In this document: one piece after another, positions 14,883 to 23,209 of the stretch
Position numbering within the stretch: position 1 is the first letter of the stretch
Layout: every line of letters starts with the position of its first letter
Origin: TWA4 sp045121095
GTDB lineage: Bacteria > Bacillota > Clostridia > Lachnospirales > Lachnospiraceae
Length of the DNA stretch: 23,209 nt
Assembly (NCBI GenBank): GCA_045121095.1
Contig: JBGVFN010000125.1
Span: forward strand, 1 to 23,209
Reading direction: 5' to 3'
Program-made: the position numbers and the translations under genes
The notes under the pieces: model-generated
Seen by the model: only the letters and a program-made list of their open reading frames with translations
Database searches by the model: none
What the model was told of the DNA's origin: nothing

Positions 14883-15055
14883 GTAACTATTCAGCCAAGC
14901 ATGATTTTGTTCAAAATACCGTGTCAAGCTTGCTTGTAAACGGTATTTGGGACAGAAAATCGTATTTGGCGTTTAGCCAAATGAATAATTTTCGAAGAAA
15001 ATTATGAATGCTTGCTGGATTTATTCAAGACAGTTCAGCAAGGCTGAACTGTTAC
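14883..15055. repeat. Hairpin-rich MITE-like intergenic element with GTAAC inverted ends
   Basis: Most of the 319-bp gap between the PBP and Nudix genes is one structured block. Its ends are inverted copies, GTAACTATTCAGCC at the left and GTAACAGTTCAGCC read from the right on the minus strand. Inside are four perfect stems: AAATACCGT/ACGGTATTT (14914-14948), ATTTGGC/GCCAAAT (14964-14982), ATAATTTTC/GAAAATTAT (14985-15005) and ACAGTTCAGC/GCTGAACTGT with a 3-nt loop (about 15030-15052). No ORF of note is present. It could be a non-autonomous mobile repeat, and the terminal hairpin just after the PBP stop may also protect or terminate the upstream mRNA. It lacks a long U-tract, so a standard terminator is doubtful. 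Confidence 0.6.
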
Positions 15056-15061
15056 ATCAAT

Positions 15062-16522
15062 TTAATCAGTTAAAAGCGCATCAAAAATTTTCTTCACAAT
15101 GGGACCGCCTGCTTCAGAGCCTGCACCGCCTTCTTCCAGTACGATACTGACTGCGATCTGAGGATTTTCTGCCGGTGCATAAGCCACCAGCCAGGCGTCG
15201 GTTTCTTTATCATTATCTGTCTGGGCAGAACCAGTCTTAGCAGCTGCCTGATAGGAACTGGACTGCAGAATCTTTGCCGTACCATTGTTTACAACTTCCG
15301 TCATCATCTCCCCAATAATGGAAGCCTGATCTGCAGTCATCACAGAACCAATGCTTGTGGGTTCAAATACTTCTTCATGATTTCCGTCCACACTGTTTAC
15401 TTTTTCCACAAGTGCAGGCAGCATCATCACGCCATTATTTGCCACTGCAGAAATGATCATGGCATTCTGAAGAGGCGTTACCAGCGTATTTCCCTGTCCA
15501 AAGGAGGTCTGCATCACAGACCAGAGAGAGGAATCTCCATTCAGGTCAAATTTACTGGTGGCAACAGAAAACTTTGTGGGCAGTTTTTGGTTAAACATCA
15601 GCCGTTCTGCAGTGGCACGGAACTCATCTGCATCCAGTGAAACACCCAGATTGATAAATGCACTGTTACAGGAAAGAGCCAAAGCACGGCTTAAGTCCAC
15701 TTTTCCATGAGAATTACCATGGGAACAGCGCACTTTATTGCCTTCTATGGTAATGGAACCTTCACAATTATAGAAATAATCCTGCCAGTCATCGGGATTT
15801 TGCTCCAGATAAGCCAGCGCTGTTACAATTTTAAAGGTAGAACCCGGTGAATACAGCCCCTGGGTAGCACGATTCAGCAGGTTGGAATTACTAGAATCTG
15901 AAATCAGCTCCGCATAATCCTCTTCCAGTGTGTTGGGATTGAAATCCGGTTTGGAGACCATGGCAAGAATCTTGCCGGTGGACGGCTCCATGACCACACA
16001 GGCACCTTCATAATTACCCATGGCATCATAAATCAGCTGCTGCAGTTCTGCATTCAAAGTCGTAGTGACCGTATCACCTGTCACCTTTCGGTCTGTCAAT
16101 TCCTTATACAGCTTATTCCAGCTGGACTCATGGGAATTCAACAGATAATAACTGGCGGAAGACTCCAGCCCCGCCTCACCTACACTGGTATAACCAACCA
16201 CATGAGAAAAAACAGAGTTATACGGATATGTCCGCACATCCTCGCCATTTTCATCCTGTTTTGTAGTTGCCAGCACTTCTCCGTCGGAAGAAACCAAATC
16301 TCCCCGCACACAGGTTTCATTCAGTTTATCCAGACGTCCATTATAAGGACTGTTTACCAGATCAGGTGCCTCTTTCCAGGTAAAATAACACAGATATCCT
16401 ATAAGACCTACAAAAAGCAGAACAAAAAGATAAATCATATGAAGAATATATTTGTTGGTCTGCATTTTTGCTTTTTTCTCCTTCTCAGACTTTTTCTGAG
16501 TCAGATTTTTTTCCTGTTTCAT
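15062..16522 (-). CDS. Class B penicillin-binding protein (transpeptidase)
   Basis: This DD-transpeptidase cross-links peptidoglycan and is presumably the partner of the SEDS protein encoded just upstream. It has a charged cytoplasmic N-terminus (residues 1-23), one membrane anchor (about 25-48), a short pedestal domain (52-150) and the transpeptidase domain. Active-site motifs are all present: S228-T-F-K231 (SxxK), S284-C-N286 (SxN) and K429-T-G431 (KTG). At 486 residues it is short for a class B PBP and lacks PASTA domains, resembling PbpA-type partners of FtsW/RodA. An AAGGAGGTG ribosome binding site overlaps the stop of the SEDS gene, about 11 bases before the ATG. The last gene of the block ends 6 bp before a hairpin-rich element. 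Beta-lactams would be expected to acylate Ser228. Confidence 0.95.
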   Translation of the reverse strand: MKQEKNLTQKKSEKEKKAKMQTNKYILHMIYLFVLLFVGLIGYLCYFTWKEAPDLVNSPYNGRLDKLNETCVRGDLVSSDGEVLATTKQDENGEDVRTYPYNSVFSHVVGYTSVGEAGLESSASYYLLNSHESSWNKLYKELTDRKVTGDTVTTTLNAELQQLIYDAMGNYEGACVVMEPSTGKILAMVSKPDFNPNTLEEDYAELISDSSNSNLLNRATQGLYSPGSTFKIVTALAYLEQNPDDWQDYFYNCEGSITIEGNKVRCSHGNSHGKVDLSRALALSCNSAFINLGVSLDADEFRATAERLMFNQKLPTKFSVATSKFDLNGDSSLWSVMQTSFGQGNTLVTPLQNAMIISAVANNGVMMLPALVEKVNSVDGNHEEVFEPTSIGSVMTADQASIIGEMMTEVVNNGTAKILQSSSYQAAAKTGSAQTDNDKETDAWLVAYAPAENPQIAVSIVLEEGGAGSEAGGPIVKKIFDALLTD

Positions 16523-16540
16523 CTTCTCTTCTGCACCTCC

Positions 16541-17941
16541 TTACCAGTCCTCCATTTTAAGCTGGGCCTTACGGGCAGCAGATTCCCTGGAAGCTTTTCT
16601 CGCTGCCAGCTCTGCCTTTTCCCGTCTCAGCTGTTCATCTTCCCGAAGCTTATTCATATACAGCCCCTCAAAAATACCAAATATAAAGAAACTGCTGAGC
16701 AGAGAGCTTCCGCCGTAGCTGATAAATGGCAGGGTAACACCCGTTAAAGGTACCAGTTTCACCACACCAGCCACATTAATCAGAATCTGAACACCAAATA
16801 CACAGGCAAGCCCAAATGCCGTAATTTTATAAAACGTCAATTTCATCCATGTGGAAATCCAAAGGAAACGCACCAGGATTCCCAACATGATCATCAGAAC
16901 ACAACAGCCTACAATAATCCCCAGTTCTTCACACATGGCTGAAAAAATAAAGTCTTTTTCCGCCACAGGAATCACACCCGGCGTTCCGCCGGTCAGTCCC
17001 AGACCAATCCAGCCGCCGGTGCCGATACCGAACAAAGACTGGGCGATCTGCCAGCCGGTGTTGCTGATATCTGACCAGGGATCCAGCCAGGTAGCCACAC
17101 GAACCCGCACATGGCTAAACAGGAAATACGCCGCCACCGCAGCCACACCGCCGCAGCCAAATCCGGCCAGTACATAATAAAATTTCTCTGTAGCCACATA
17201 GAGCATAAATACATAGGCAATAAAATAGATCAATGCAGTACCTAAATCTTTGGAAATTACCAGCACCAGCACATGGGCCGCTGCCACTGCCGTGGTAATT
17301 ACTACCTGTTTAAATTCCAGACTTCGATGAAACATGCCCGCCACAAACAGAACCAACGTAATTTTCACAATTTCCGAAGGCTGAATAGAAAAACCTGCCA
17401 CACCAAAAGACAATTTTGCACCATATTCGGTACGTCCGCCTACCATGATGGCCATCAGCGATGCCAAACCGCCGATTCCATAGAACCAGGTCCAGCGATA
17501 CAGATATTTCTTGGCATTATCCAGAATCTTAGGAACCACCAGGGTAATAATCGCCGCGATTACCAGCAAAAGCAGCTGTTTATAAGCTTTATTTACCTTC
17601 AGACGCGCCTGGACTGTCAGTCCCAGCATAACCAGAAACAGAACATTATTCAGCAAATGCCTGTCTGCCCGCCTGTAAATTGCCGGATACACCTGCTGAT
17701 ATACTGCAAATACCAGCAGCGAAACCACATAAAAAATCAAAATCGAAATATCCTCATAGTATGAAAAAAGAATTACACTCATGAGGAACTGCAATACATA
17801 CATGAGAAAAGACTGTACGCTCACCACACTGTTCTGGCCGCGCTCCGTCTTTTTGGTAAAATAGTAAAGATCCAGCAGTGTATACAGCACAACCAGCGCT
17901 ACAATCACATATCTGGAAACTCTTACCATCAGATTAAGCAT
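16541..17941 (-). CDS. SEDS-family peptidoglycan glycosyltransferase (FtsW/RodA/SpoVE)
   Basis: This polytopic membrane protein of 466 residues polymerises lipid II into glycan strands. The SEDS hallmarks are present: QPSEIVK (187-193), SKDLGTALIYF (230-240) with the conserved catalytic-site Asp232, AEKDFIFSAMCEELG (about 325-340), and the C-terminal signature PLTGVTLPFISYGGSSLL. It has about 80-100 extra N-terminal residues forming additional hydrophobic helices compared with minimal RodA/FtsW, and an Arg/Glu/Ala-rich cytoplasmic tail. The start at 17941 has GGAGG ten bases upstream. The class B PBP gene begins 18 bp after the stop, the classic SEDS-bPBP pairing. Sequence alone does not decide between FtsW (septal) and RodA (elongation). 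The ZapA-like neighbour mildly favours division. Confidence 0.95.
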   Translation of the reverse strand: MLNLMVRVSRYVIVALVVLYTLLDLYYFTKKTERGQNSVVSVQSFLMYVLQFLMSVILFSYYEDISILIFYVVSLLVFAVYQQVYPAIYRRADRHLLNNVLFLVMLGLTVQARLKVNKAYKQLLLLVIAAIITLVVPKILDNAKKYLYRWTWFYGIGGLASLMAIMVGGRTEYGAKLSFGVAGFSIQPSEIVKITLVLFVAGMFHRSLEFKQVVITTAVAAAHVLVLVISKDLGTALIYFIAYVFMLYVATEKFYYVLAGFGCGGVAAVAAYFLFSHVRVRVATWLDPWSDISNTGWQIAQSLFGIGTGGWIGLGLTGGTPGVIPVAEKDFIFSAMCEELGIIVGCCVLMIMLGILVRFLWISTWMKLTFYKITAFGLACVFGVQILINVAGVVKLVPLTGVTLPFISYGGSSLLSSFFIFGIFEGLYMNKLREDEQLRREKAELAARKASRESAARKAQLKMEDW

Positions 17942-17972
17942 GCTCTTACCGCCTCCTTCGGGCCTTTATTTC

Positions 17973-20282
17973 TTATTGTACCCCTCTTGTAAAATGTCCC
18001 CTGGTCATCTGTGTGACCTGACCTCTGTTACTATCAGCCTTTCCGTTCCAGATTTGCTCCAGATCAGAAAGAACCGCCTTTACTTCTGCCTCTTTTTCCA
18101 CTGTAAATGATAAACGAACCGCCGCAGGCTTCAGTTTTTCCACGGCATCCTTCTTATCCAGCAGATAACAGGGCAAAGAATTATAAATCACATTATAACA
18201 GTATTTGCAGCAGCATACATCTGCAAAAGAAACACCCTTTCGGTCTGTTAAGGTCACTGTATCCCCCGCATGAGTACAGCCCCCTGTTGTCTTTCTGACA
18301 CAGCCGGCAGTAACCATCATGGGAAGATATCCATAAATCATCAGCTCCGAATCCTGACAGCCACGGCTGTATAATTCTTTTTCGTTGAGCTCCAAAGGAG
18401 CCGTCAAACGCAGAATGTTTAAATTTTCTACACCGGGCAATGTATACACCTGTTCCTTGGCCATGGCATTCCAGGTATACAATGTATGATCGATCACCAC
18501 CGGAAGGGGACATTTGCGCTGAATCAGCTCCTGAAGCGCATCCAGCGAACCTGCCACGACTCCATCCAGACCGGCATTCAGAACCAGTTCATACTGCTCC
18601 TTCCACTCACGGATAGCCGGTTCACGCCAGATTCTTGCCACAACCAGAAACAGCTGTTTTCCGTTTTCATGACATCGATCTGCTGTTTTTTTCAGCTGCG
18701 AAAAAGATACTGCTGTACTATCCAGATAAATATTTTGAACATTCCTATCTTCCAGAAGAATGGGCAGATACTTCAGATTGGAAATCTGGGCTATAACGGG
18801 TATGGAAGACTTTGTCCAAGCTGCTGTTGCTGTTTGGGGAAATATCTGCTGTTTCGCAGCATCTCCTGTTTCAGCCACTGTCTGCTGCGGCAGTTTTCTG
18901 CGCCCTGCTTCCAGAATCGCCTGCTCCAGCTTCTCCAAAGCTTCTCTTCGCAGTTCATTCATGGCCTGAACCGGCATAAATGCATCTTCTGAAAGGAAAA
19001 CCTGCAGATTATCCAGCTGGAAAGGAGTTCCTCCCATTTTTCGAAACTGTTTCTGCACATCGGCTTCCATAAGCGGACGTTTCAAAGCAGGAGATACCAG
19101 TTCCTTACTGATTGCTTCCACATAGACAGAGCCGCATTCCAGGGACATCATAGCATGATCCCCCGTACAGATTGTTACAATTCCGCTAACTTTTTCTTTC
19201 AATTCCTGCCCAAGATATTTCTTTTCTGTTTCTTTCATCAAGGCCTGATCCGGTGTACGAAGCTTCGCTTTCTCCTTCAACGCCATCATATCCCGTCCAT
19301 TGTGGCCGATGAGATAATGGCTGGTAAAACCGCCCCGGTCAAAATATTGAGATAACGCATATAAATCCTGCGGGTCCACATGCCATTCCTTATTTTGGGC
19401 AGTTTTTCTTTTTCTCTCCACAGTTTTTTTCAAACCAGAGTCTTCTCCATGCTGTTTCTCGTACAAATCCAGATATTTGCGGTAAATGCTGACCACACCC
19501 GCTGTATATAAAGGACTTTTCATGCGTCCTTCAATTTTAAAGGACATGACACCAGCCTGAGCCATCTCCGGCAGATATTCCAGCGCACACATATCTTTCA
19601 AACTTAAAAGATAGGATTCCGCCGGTTTATTCAAGGTTTTTCCAGAAGCATCCCTTGCTGTATAAGGCAGTCTGCAGGGCTGAGCACAGCGCCCGCGATT
19701 GCCGCTTCTTCCTCCGATTACGCCGGAGTATAAACACTGACCCGAGTAACAGTAACAGATGGCACCATGAACAAACGCCTCCAACTCCATCTGTGTTTCC
19801 TGATAAATCTGTGCCAGCTCTTTTAAATTTAATTCTCTTGCCGCCACCACCCGGGTCAAACCAAGATTTTTTAAAAGTCTGGCACTGGACGGGCTGGTCA
19901 CTGTCATCTGGGTACTGGCATGAATGGGCAGGTCGGGAAATTCCTTTCGCAAAAATGCCAAAGCTCCCAGATCCTGTACTAAAATGGCATCCACACCCTG
20001 TTCGTAAAGGGGCGCCACGTAATCATACAGTTCCTGCTCCAATTCCTTCGGTTTAATCAGTGTATTTAAAGTTAAATATAACTGCTTTCCATGCAGGTGT
20101 GCATAATCAATGGCCATTTCCAGAGAATGCTCTTCTGAGGCACTTTCTGCATAAGCACGGGCAGAAAAACGGTTTCCACCCATATAAACAGCATCGGCAC
20201 CCGCCTGAAAAGCGGCCTGTACACCTGCAAAAGAACCGCCTGGCGCAAGCAGTTCCAGGCGATTTTTCTTTATTTTACTCAT
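17973..20282 (-). CDS. U32 family protein (peptidase U32 / DUF3656 type, probable RNA hydroxylation factor)
   Basis: The N-terminal half is a U32 TIM-barrel-like domain: ELLAPGG near residue 9, then AGADAVYMGGNRFSARAYA (28-46) and the family signature EAFVHGAICYCYSGQC (168-183) followed by GRCAQPC (197-203). Conserved cysteines at 176, 178, 183, 199 and 203 fit the Fe-S type of U32 protein. A second Cys cluster (DVCCCKYCYN) lies near residue 725. At 769 residues it is the long two-part form with a C-terminal DUF3656-like region. Characterised U32 members (TrhP and RlhA) support prephenate-dependent hydroxylation of tRNA uridine 34 or 23S rRNA cytidine; a peptidase role is poorly supported for these. 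The ATG at 20282 has AGAGGA six bases upstream and overlaps the zapA-like stop by 8 bp. The exact substrate cannot be read from sequence. Confidence 0.92.
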   Translation of the reverse strand: MSKIKKNRLELLAPGGSFAGVQAAFQAGADAVYMGGNRFSARAYAESASEEHSLEMAIDYAHLHGKQLYLTLNTLIKPKELEQELYDYVAPLYEQGVDAILVQDLGALAFLRKEFPDLPIHASTQMTVTSPSSARLLKNLGLTRVVAARELNLKELAQIYQETQMELEAFVHGAICYCYSGQCLYSGVIGGRSGNRGRCAQPCRLPYTARDASGKTLNKPAESYLLSLKDMCALEYLPEMAQAGVMSFKIEGRMKSPLYTAGVVSIYRKYLDLYEKQHGEDSGLKKTVERKRKTAQNKEWHVDPQDLYALSQYFDRGGFTSHYLIGHNGRDMMALKEKAKLRTPDQALMKETEKKYLGQELKEKVSGIVTICTGDHAMMSLECGSVYVEAISKELVSPALKRPLMEADVQKQFRKMGGTPFQLDNLQVFLSEDAFMPVQAMNELRREALEKLEQAILEAGRRKLPQQTVAETGDAAKQQIFPQTATAAWTKSSIPVIAQISNLKYLPILLEDRNVQNIYLDSTAVSFSQLKKTADRCHENGKQLFLVVARIWREPAIREWKEQYELVLNAGLDGVVAGSLDALQELIQRKCPLPVVIDHTLYTWNAMAKEQVYTLPGVENLNILRLTAPLELNEKELYSRGCQDSELMIYGYLPMMVTAGCVRKTTGGCTHAGDTVTLTDRKGVSFADVCCCKYCYNVIYNSLPCYLLDKKDAVEKLKPAAVRLSFTVEKEAEVKAVLSDLEQIWNGKADSNRGQVTQMTRGHFTRGVQ

Positions 20283-21975
20283 AATTATCCTCTTGCAATT
20301 TGAACTTGAGACTGGCAATTTCCTTGTCCTTCTCATCAATCAAATCCAGATATTCGATCATATCATTTTCATTCTCAGCAATCTTCTCATTCAGCTCCTG
20401 AATCTGCTTCATCAACTGCCGTTTTTCCCGCATCAATTCACCATTCTCCTGGAATAAAGAAGATTTCTCCGTTTCGTCCTGCTTCCGTTTCTCTTCATGT
20501 GCTTTCTGAAGCTGAGATTCCTGTTGGGCCAGATGTGCCTGGTGCTGGGCTTCTTTTTCGGTCAACTGGCTCTGATGCTCATTTTCTTTCTCAGTCAGCT
20601 GGTTCTGATGTTCTGTCTCTTTTTGAGCCAGATGTGCCTGATGTTCTGTCTCTTTCTCAGCCAGCTGGGACTGATATTCGGCTTCTTTCTCACTCAACCG
20701 ATTCTGATATTCTGCTTCTTTCTCTTCCAGCTTGGACTGATACTCTGTCTCTTTCTCACTCAACTGATTCTGATATTCTGCTTCTTTCTGAGTCAGTTTG
20801 CTCTGATATTCGGTCTCTTTCTCAGACAGTTTGCTCTGATATTCGTTTTCTTTCTCGGTCAGCTTGCCCTGATATTCAGCTTCTTTTTCTGCTAACTGGT
20901 TTTGATAGTTCACTTCTTTCTCAGTCAACTGATTCTGATATTCTGCTTCTTTCTCTGCCAGCAGTTCCTGATATTCGCTTTCCTGCTCCGTCAGCAGATT
21001 TTCGTATCCAGGTTTCATGGAAGCAATACGGTTTTCATATTCCGCGCGCATTTCTGCCAGCTGGTTTTCGCAATCGCGTTCCTGTTCCGCCAGCTGTACT
21101 TCATAGCCGGCTTTTTCTGCAGCAAATTGTTTCTGCATGTCAGAGACACGACCTTCATATTCTGATTTTCGGGCAGCAATCTGCTTCTGCAAAGCCAGAT
21201 ACTTTTCCTCCTGTTCTGCCAGCTGAGACTGCAGTGTGCTGCAGCTTTCGGTTTGCTCGGTCAGCTGATTCTGCAGAGCCTGATATTTTTCGGCCTGTTC
21301 TGCCAACTGCGCTTCATATTGTGCATTTTGTGCTTCATTCTGGATATTGGCTGCTTCCGCCAGCTGTGACTGTAAAGCTGCGATCTGTTTTTCATAGTTA
21401 TTTCTTAACAGTTTTTCTTCCCGTTCTCTGGCAGCCGTTTCCTTTAATTGCCTTTCTACCTGTTCAGAGTTTTTGGCATGATCGGAAACTTTTCTCTTTA
21501 AAATAGACGTTTCCGTCTTATAATTGTTCAGTTCCTTTTCCATTCCGGATATTCTGGAGGAATACTCCCGGTCCCGTTCCGCCAGACGCTGCCGCTCGGT
21601 CATGGTGACCTCCAGCTGCTTTTTCAAAGAAGCAATCTCCTCGCCTCTGACAGCCTCCGCCGCTTCCATCTGCTTTCTGGCTTCCACCAGTTCCATTTTC
21701 AGGCGGTAAATTTCCTCTTCGGCCCGATTGTTGGCCACTGCCTGCTTTTCCTCGGTCCATCCGCTTTGTTTCAGATAATCATCTGCCAGATTCAGATACA
21801 TCATCAGCATCTGATAATCCTGGCTTCGACCAGTAAATCCGGGAATTTCCTTCAATTCATCATACTTACCATTGACGTACTCCGCCACCTTTTGCATATA
21901 GGCAGCACTTTCATTTCCGGTCAATTTAAATCTTCTGCCGCCTAAAGTAATCTCCACTGTATTTCGGGTATCCAT
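20275..21975 (-). CDS. zapA: ZapA-like cell division protein with long hendecad coiled coil
   Basis: Residues 1-80 match the ZapA fold: a short beta strand segment (VEITLGGRRFKLTG), then helices ending in MLMMYLNLADDYLK. ZapA binds FtsZ and bundles protofilaments at the division site. Typical ZapA is about 90-110 residues, but this product is 566. The rest is highly charged Gln/Glu-rich coiled coil, including 14 consecutive 11-residue units (residues 330-483) of the type EKEAEYQNQLT, then a C-terminal coiled segment. No signal peptide or membrane segment is visible. The ATG at 21975 has AAGGGG eight bases upstream and is preferred over an in-frame upstream start. The last codons overlap the U32 gene by 8 bp, indicating translational coupling. 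ZapA-type genes next to U32 genes are a recurrent Clostridia arrangement. The long extension suggests a spacer or scaffold, which is inference. Confidence 0.85.
   Translation of the reverse strand: MDTRNTVEITLGGRRFKLTGNESAAYMQKVAEYVNGKYDELKEIPGFTGRSQDYQMLMMYLNLADDYLKQSGWTEEKQAVANNRAEEEIYRLKMELVEARKQMEAAEAVRGEEIASLKKQLEVTMTERQRLAERDREYSSRISGMEKELNNYKTETSILKRKVSDHAKNSEQVERQLKETAAREREEKLLRNNYEKQIAALQSQLAEAANIQNEAQNAQYEAQLAEQAEKYQALQNQLTEQTESCSTLQSQLAEQEEKYLALQKQIAARKSEYEGRVSDMQKQFAAEKAGYEVQLAEQERDCENQLAEMRAEYENRIASMKPGYENLLTEQESEYQELLAEKEAEYQNQLTEKEVNYQNQLAEKEAEYQGKLTEKENEYQSKLSEKETEYQSKLTQKEAEYQNQLSEKETEYQSKLEEKEAEYQNRLSEKEAEYQSQLAEKETEHQAHLAQKETEHQNQLTEKENEHQSQLTEKEAQHQAHLAQQESQLQKAHEEKRKQDETEKSSLFQENGELMREKRQLMKQIQELNEKIAENENDMIEYLDLIDEKDKEIASLKFKLQEDNYE
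20527..20988 (-). repeat. 14 tandem 33-bp units inside the zapA-like gene
   Basis: The segment encodes 14 in-frame 11-residue units with consensus [EQ]KExE[YH]QxxLx. Most variation is at unit positions 4, 8, 9 and 11. A weaker 11-residue register continues upstream to about residue 270 (units such as EMRAEYENRIA and EQERDCENQLA). Eleven-residue (hendecad) periodicity gives a nearly straight coiled coil. The DNA repeat is in-frame, so unit gain or loss would change coiled-coil length without frameshift. Confidence 0.93.
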
Positions 21976-22096
21976 GCACGCACCCCTTTCCATCTGTGTT
22001 GTATGTTACAGCCCTTCCAGGCAAATCTTTTTCTATGCAAATCTTTTCTATCTGCTCCAATGTCTGTCCAATAAATTGCTGACATTTCAAGCTTCA

Positions 22097-23116
22097 CTAA
22101 GCATTTACCTGCTCTGCACCGGTAACTGCTGCCAGTCCCAAATGCCGGTAAGCAGCAGGTGTGGCCATACGCCCTCTGGGGGTTCGATTCAGCAATCCAT
22201 TCTGAATCAAATACGGCTCATAGACATCTTCCATGGTATTGCTATCTTCTCCTGTAGCAGCAGCCAGTGTATCCAGGCCCACCGGACCTCCGTCAAATTT
22301 TTCAATAATCGTTAATAAAATATTTCGATCATTCTGGTCCAGCCCCAGGGTATCTACTGCCAGCAGATCCAGTGCTGTAACCGCCACTTCCTCTGTAATC
22401 ACTCCATTATACCGCACCTGTGCAAAATCCCGGACCCGTTTCAGCAGCCGGTTGGCAAGACGGGGAGTACCCCTGGAACGTCTTGCAATTTCTGCTGCTC
22501 CATGGGTATCAATTTCTACCTGCAGGACGCGGGCAGAACGCATAATGATCGTCTGCAGCTCCTGTGGAGTGTAATATTCCAGTTTAGTCACCAAACCAAA
22601 TCGATCCCGTAAAGGGGCTGTCAGCATACCTGCCCGGGTAGTTGCCCCTACCAATGTAAAAGGAGGCAAATTCAGACGCACAGATCGGGCTGTGGGACCT
22701 TTGCCAATCATAATATCTATGGCAAAATCCTCCATGGCCGGGTAGAGAACTTCCTCCACCTGACGATTCAACCGATGAATTTCATCCACAAACAACACAT
22801 CGCCCTCCGCCAGACTATTTAAAATAGCTGCCATTTCCCCAGGCTTTTCAATGGCCGGACCGGAGGTGATCTTCAGATTGCTGCCCATTTCATTGGCAAT
22901 AATCCCTGCTAAAGTCGTTTTACCAAGCCCCGGCGGCCCATAAAAAAGCACATGATCCAGCGGCTCCTTACGCATTTTGGCTGCTTCCATAAATACTTTC
23001 AGGATTTCCCGTACTTTTTTCTGACCGATATATTCATCCAGACTTTGGGGGCGCAGTCCGCTCTCCAACGTTTTATCTTCTTCTGTAATTTCTGTCGTAA
23101 TAATTCTTTTTGCCAT
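22097..23116 (-). CDS. ruvB: Holliday junction branch migration ATPase RuvB
   Basis: RuvB is the hexameric AAA+ motor that drives branch migration of Holliday junctions with RuvA. The 339-residue length is normal for the family. Visible motifs are Walker A GPPGLGKT (residues 60-67), Walker B LFVDEIHRL (108-116), sensor I GATTRAG (157-163) and the arginine-finger segment PLRDRFG (168-174). These are followed by the small AAA lid and a C-terminal winged helix (LLNRTPRGRMAT near the end). I chose the ATG at 23116, preceded by AGAAGGA about nine bases upstream, over an in-frame TTG at 23137 because family members begin at MxxRII. The GTG directly before the ATG is an alternative. It is probably co-transcribed with ruvA and perhaps with the zapA-like gene downstream, across a 121-bp gap where I see no convincing promoter or terminator. 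Confidence 0.97.
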   Translation of the reverse strand: MAKRIITTEITEEDKTLESGLRPQSLDEYIGQKKVREILKVFMEAAKMRKEPLDHVLFYGPPGLGKTTLAGIIANEMGSNLKITSGPAIEKPGEMAAILNSLAEGDVLFVDEIHRLNRQVEEVLYPAMEDFAIDIMIGKGPTARSVRLNLPPFTLVGATTRAGMLTAPLRDRFGLVTKLEYYTPQELQTIIMRSARVLQVEIDTHGAAEIARRSRGTPRLANRLLKRVRDFAQVRYNGVITEEVAVTALDLLAVDTLGLDQNDRNILLTIIEKFDGGPVGLDTLAAATGEDSNTMEDVYEPYLIQNGLLNRTPRGRMATPAAYRHLGLAAVTGAEQVNA

Positions 23117-23137
23117 CACAAAAAATCCTTCTAACAA

Positions 23138-23209
23138 TTATAACAAATTGGTCAAAGCCTGACGCAGTAACATTTCCACATCTGCGGTATCACCAAGACT
23201 CTTTGCCGC
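23138..23209 (-). CDS. ruvA: RuvA C-terminus (partial, 5' end outside window)
   Basis: Twenty-three codons and a TAA stop are open to the window edge, reading AAKSLGDTADVEMLLRQAL then TNLL. This resembles the short C-terminal helical domain (domain III) of RuvA, which contacts RuvB and modulates its ATPase at Holliday junctions. The stop lies 21 bp upstream of the ruvB start, the usual ruvA-ruvB operon arrangement. The identification rests mainly on that position plus the acidic/hydrophobic tail pattern, because the junction-binding domains are outside the window. Confidence 0.75.
   Translation of the reverse strand, partial: AAKSLGDTADVEMLLRQALTNLL

Noticed and set aside
20497..21506. Long plus-strand open frames, one very hydrophobic, opposite the zapA-like repeats
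   Set aside because: They are antisense to the 33-bp repeats. The periodic Glu/Gln/Lys codons read as hydrophobic repeats on the other strand, and no ribosome binding site or family match is visible.
1..23209. CRISPR array, prophage, insertion sequence or integration site
   Set aside because: The only regular direct repeats are the coding 33-bp units in the zapA-like gene. No transposase, integrase or phage structural gene is seen on either strand.

Overview
The window looks like a chromosomal segment of a low-to-moderate GC anaerobic Firmicute, most likely a member of the Lachnospiraceae (Blautia-like). This rests on family resemblance, AGGAGG-type ribosome binding sites, sigma-A promoters and gene content, and it is an inference rather than a database match. 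Every protein gene I can support lies on the minus strand, so transcription runs from high to low coordinates. I see no rRNA, tRNA, CRISPR array, insertion sequence or prophage.

Region 1 (23209 to 15062) is a DNA repair and cell envelope block. It holds the 3' end of ruvA, then ruvB, a ZapA-like division protein with a very long 11-residue-repeat coiled coil, a U32-family protein translationally coupled to it, an FtsW/RodA-type SEDS glycosyltransferase, and its class B penicillin-binding partner. Region 2 (15061 to 13304) begins with a compact, hairpin-rich, MITE-like intergenic element. A promoter with a perfect inverted repeat over its core then drives a Nudix hydrolase and a PfkB sugar kinase.

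Region 3 (13303 to 8292) is the most interesting part. Five genes all overlap their neighbours: a circularly permuted ATP-grasp protein, an alpha-E protein, a transglutaminase-like cysteine protease, and two AstE/AspA-family zinc deacylase paralogues. The first paralogue keeps its metal site and the second has lost it. A near-perfect sigma-A promoter sits just after pfkB, but a strong intrinsic terminator lies between that promoter and the operon. This suggests attenuation or a tiny RNA. The ATP-grasp/alpha-E/transglutaminase trio is a known but biochemically uncharacterised association predicted to make and trim peptide-like conjugates. The paired active and inactive deacylases look like an added processing module.

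Region 4 (8291 to 5848) carries a sigma-70-like protein that keeps regions 1.1, 1.2 and the core-binding part of region 2, but lacks the promoter-recognition parts. It is followed by an RsmB/RsmF-type rRNA m5C methyltransferase. A gene remnant and a possible 60-residue Cys-rich ORF lie upstream. Region 5 (5847 to 1) holds a 133-bp near-perfect palindrome, a strong promoter with a structured leader, argS, and a SWIM-SNF2 helicase ending at an intrinsic terminator. A plus-strand terminator at the left edge implies a convergent gene just outside the window. Imperfect palindromes with GTAAC ends recur in at least three intergenic regions.
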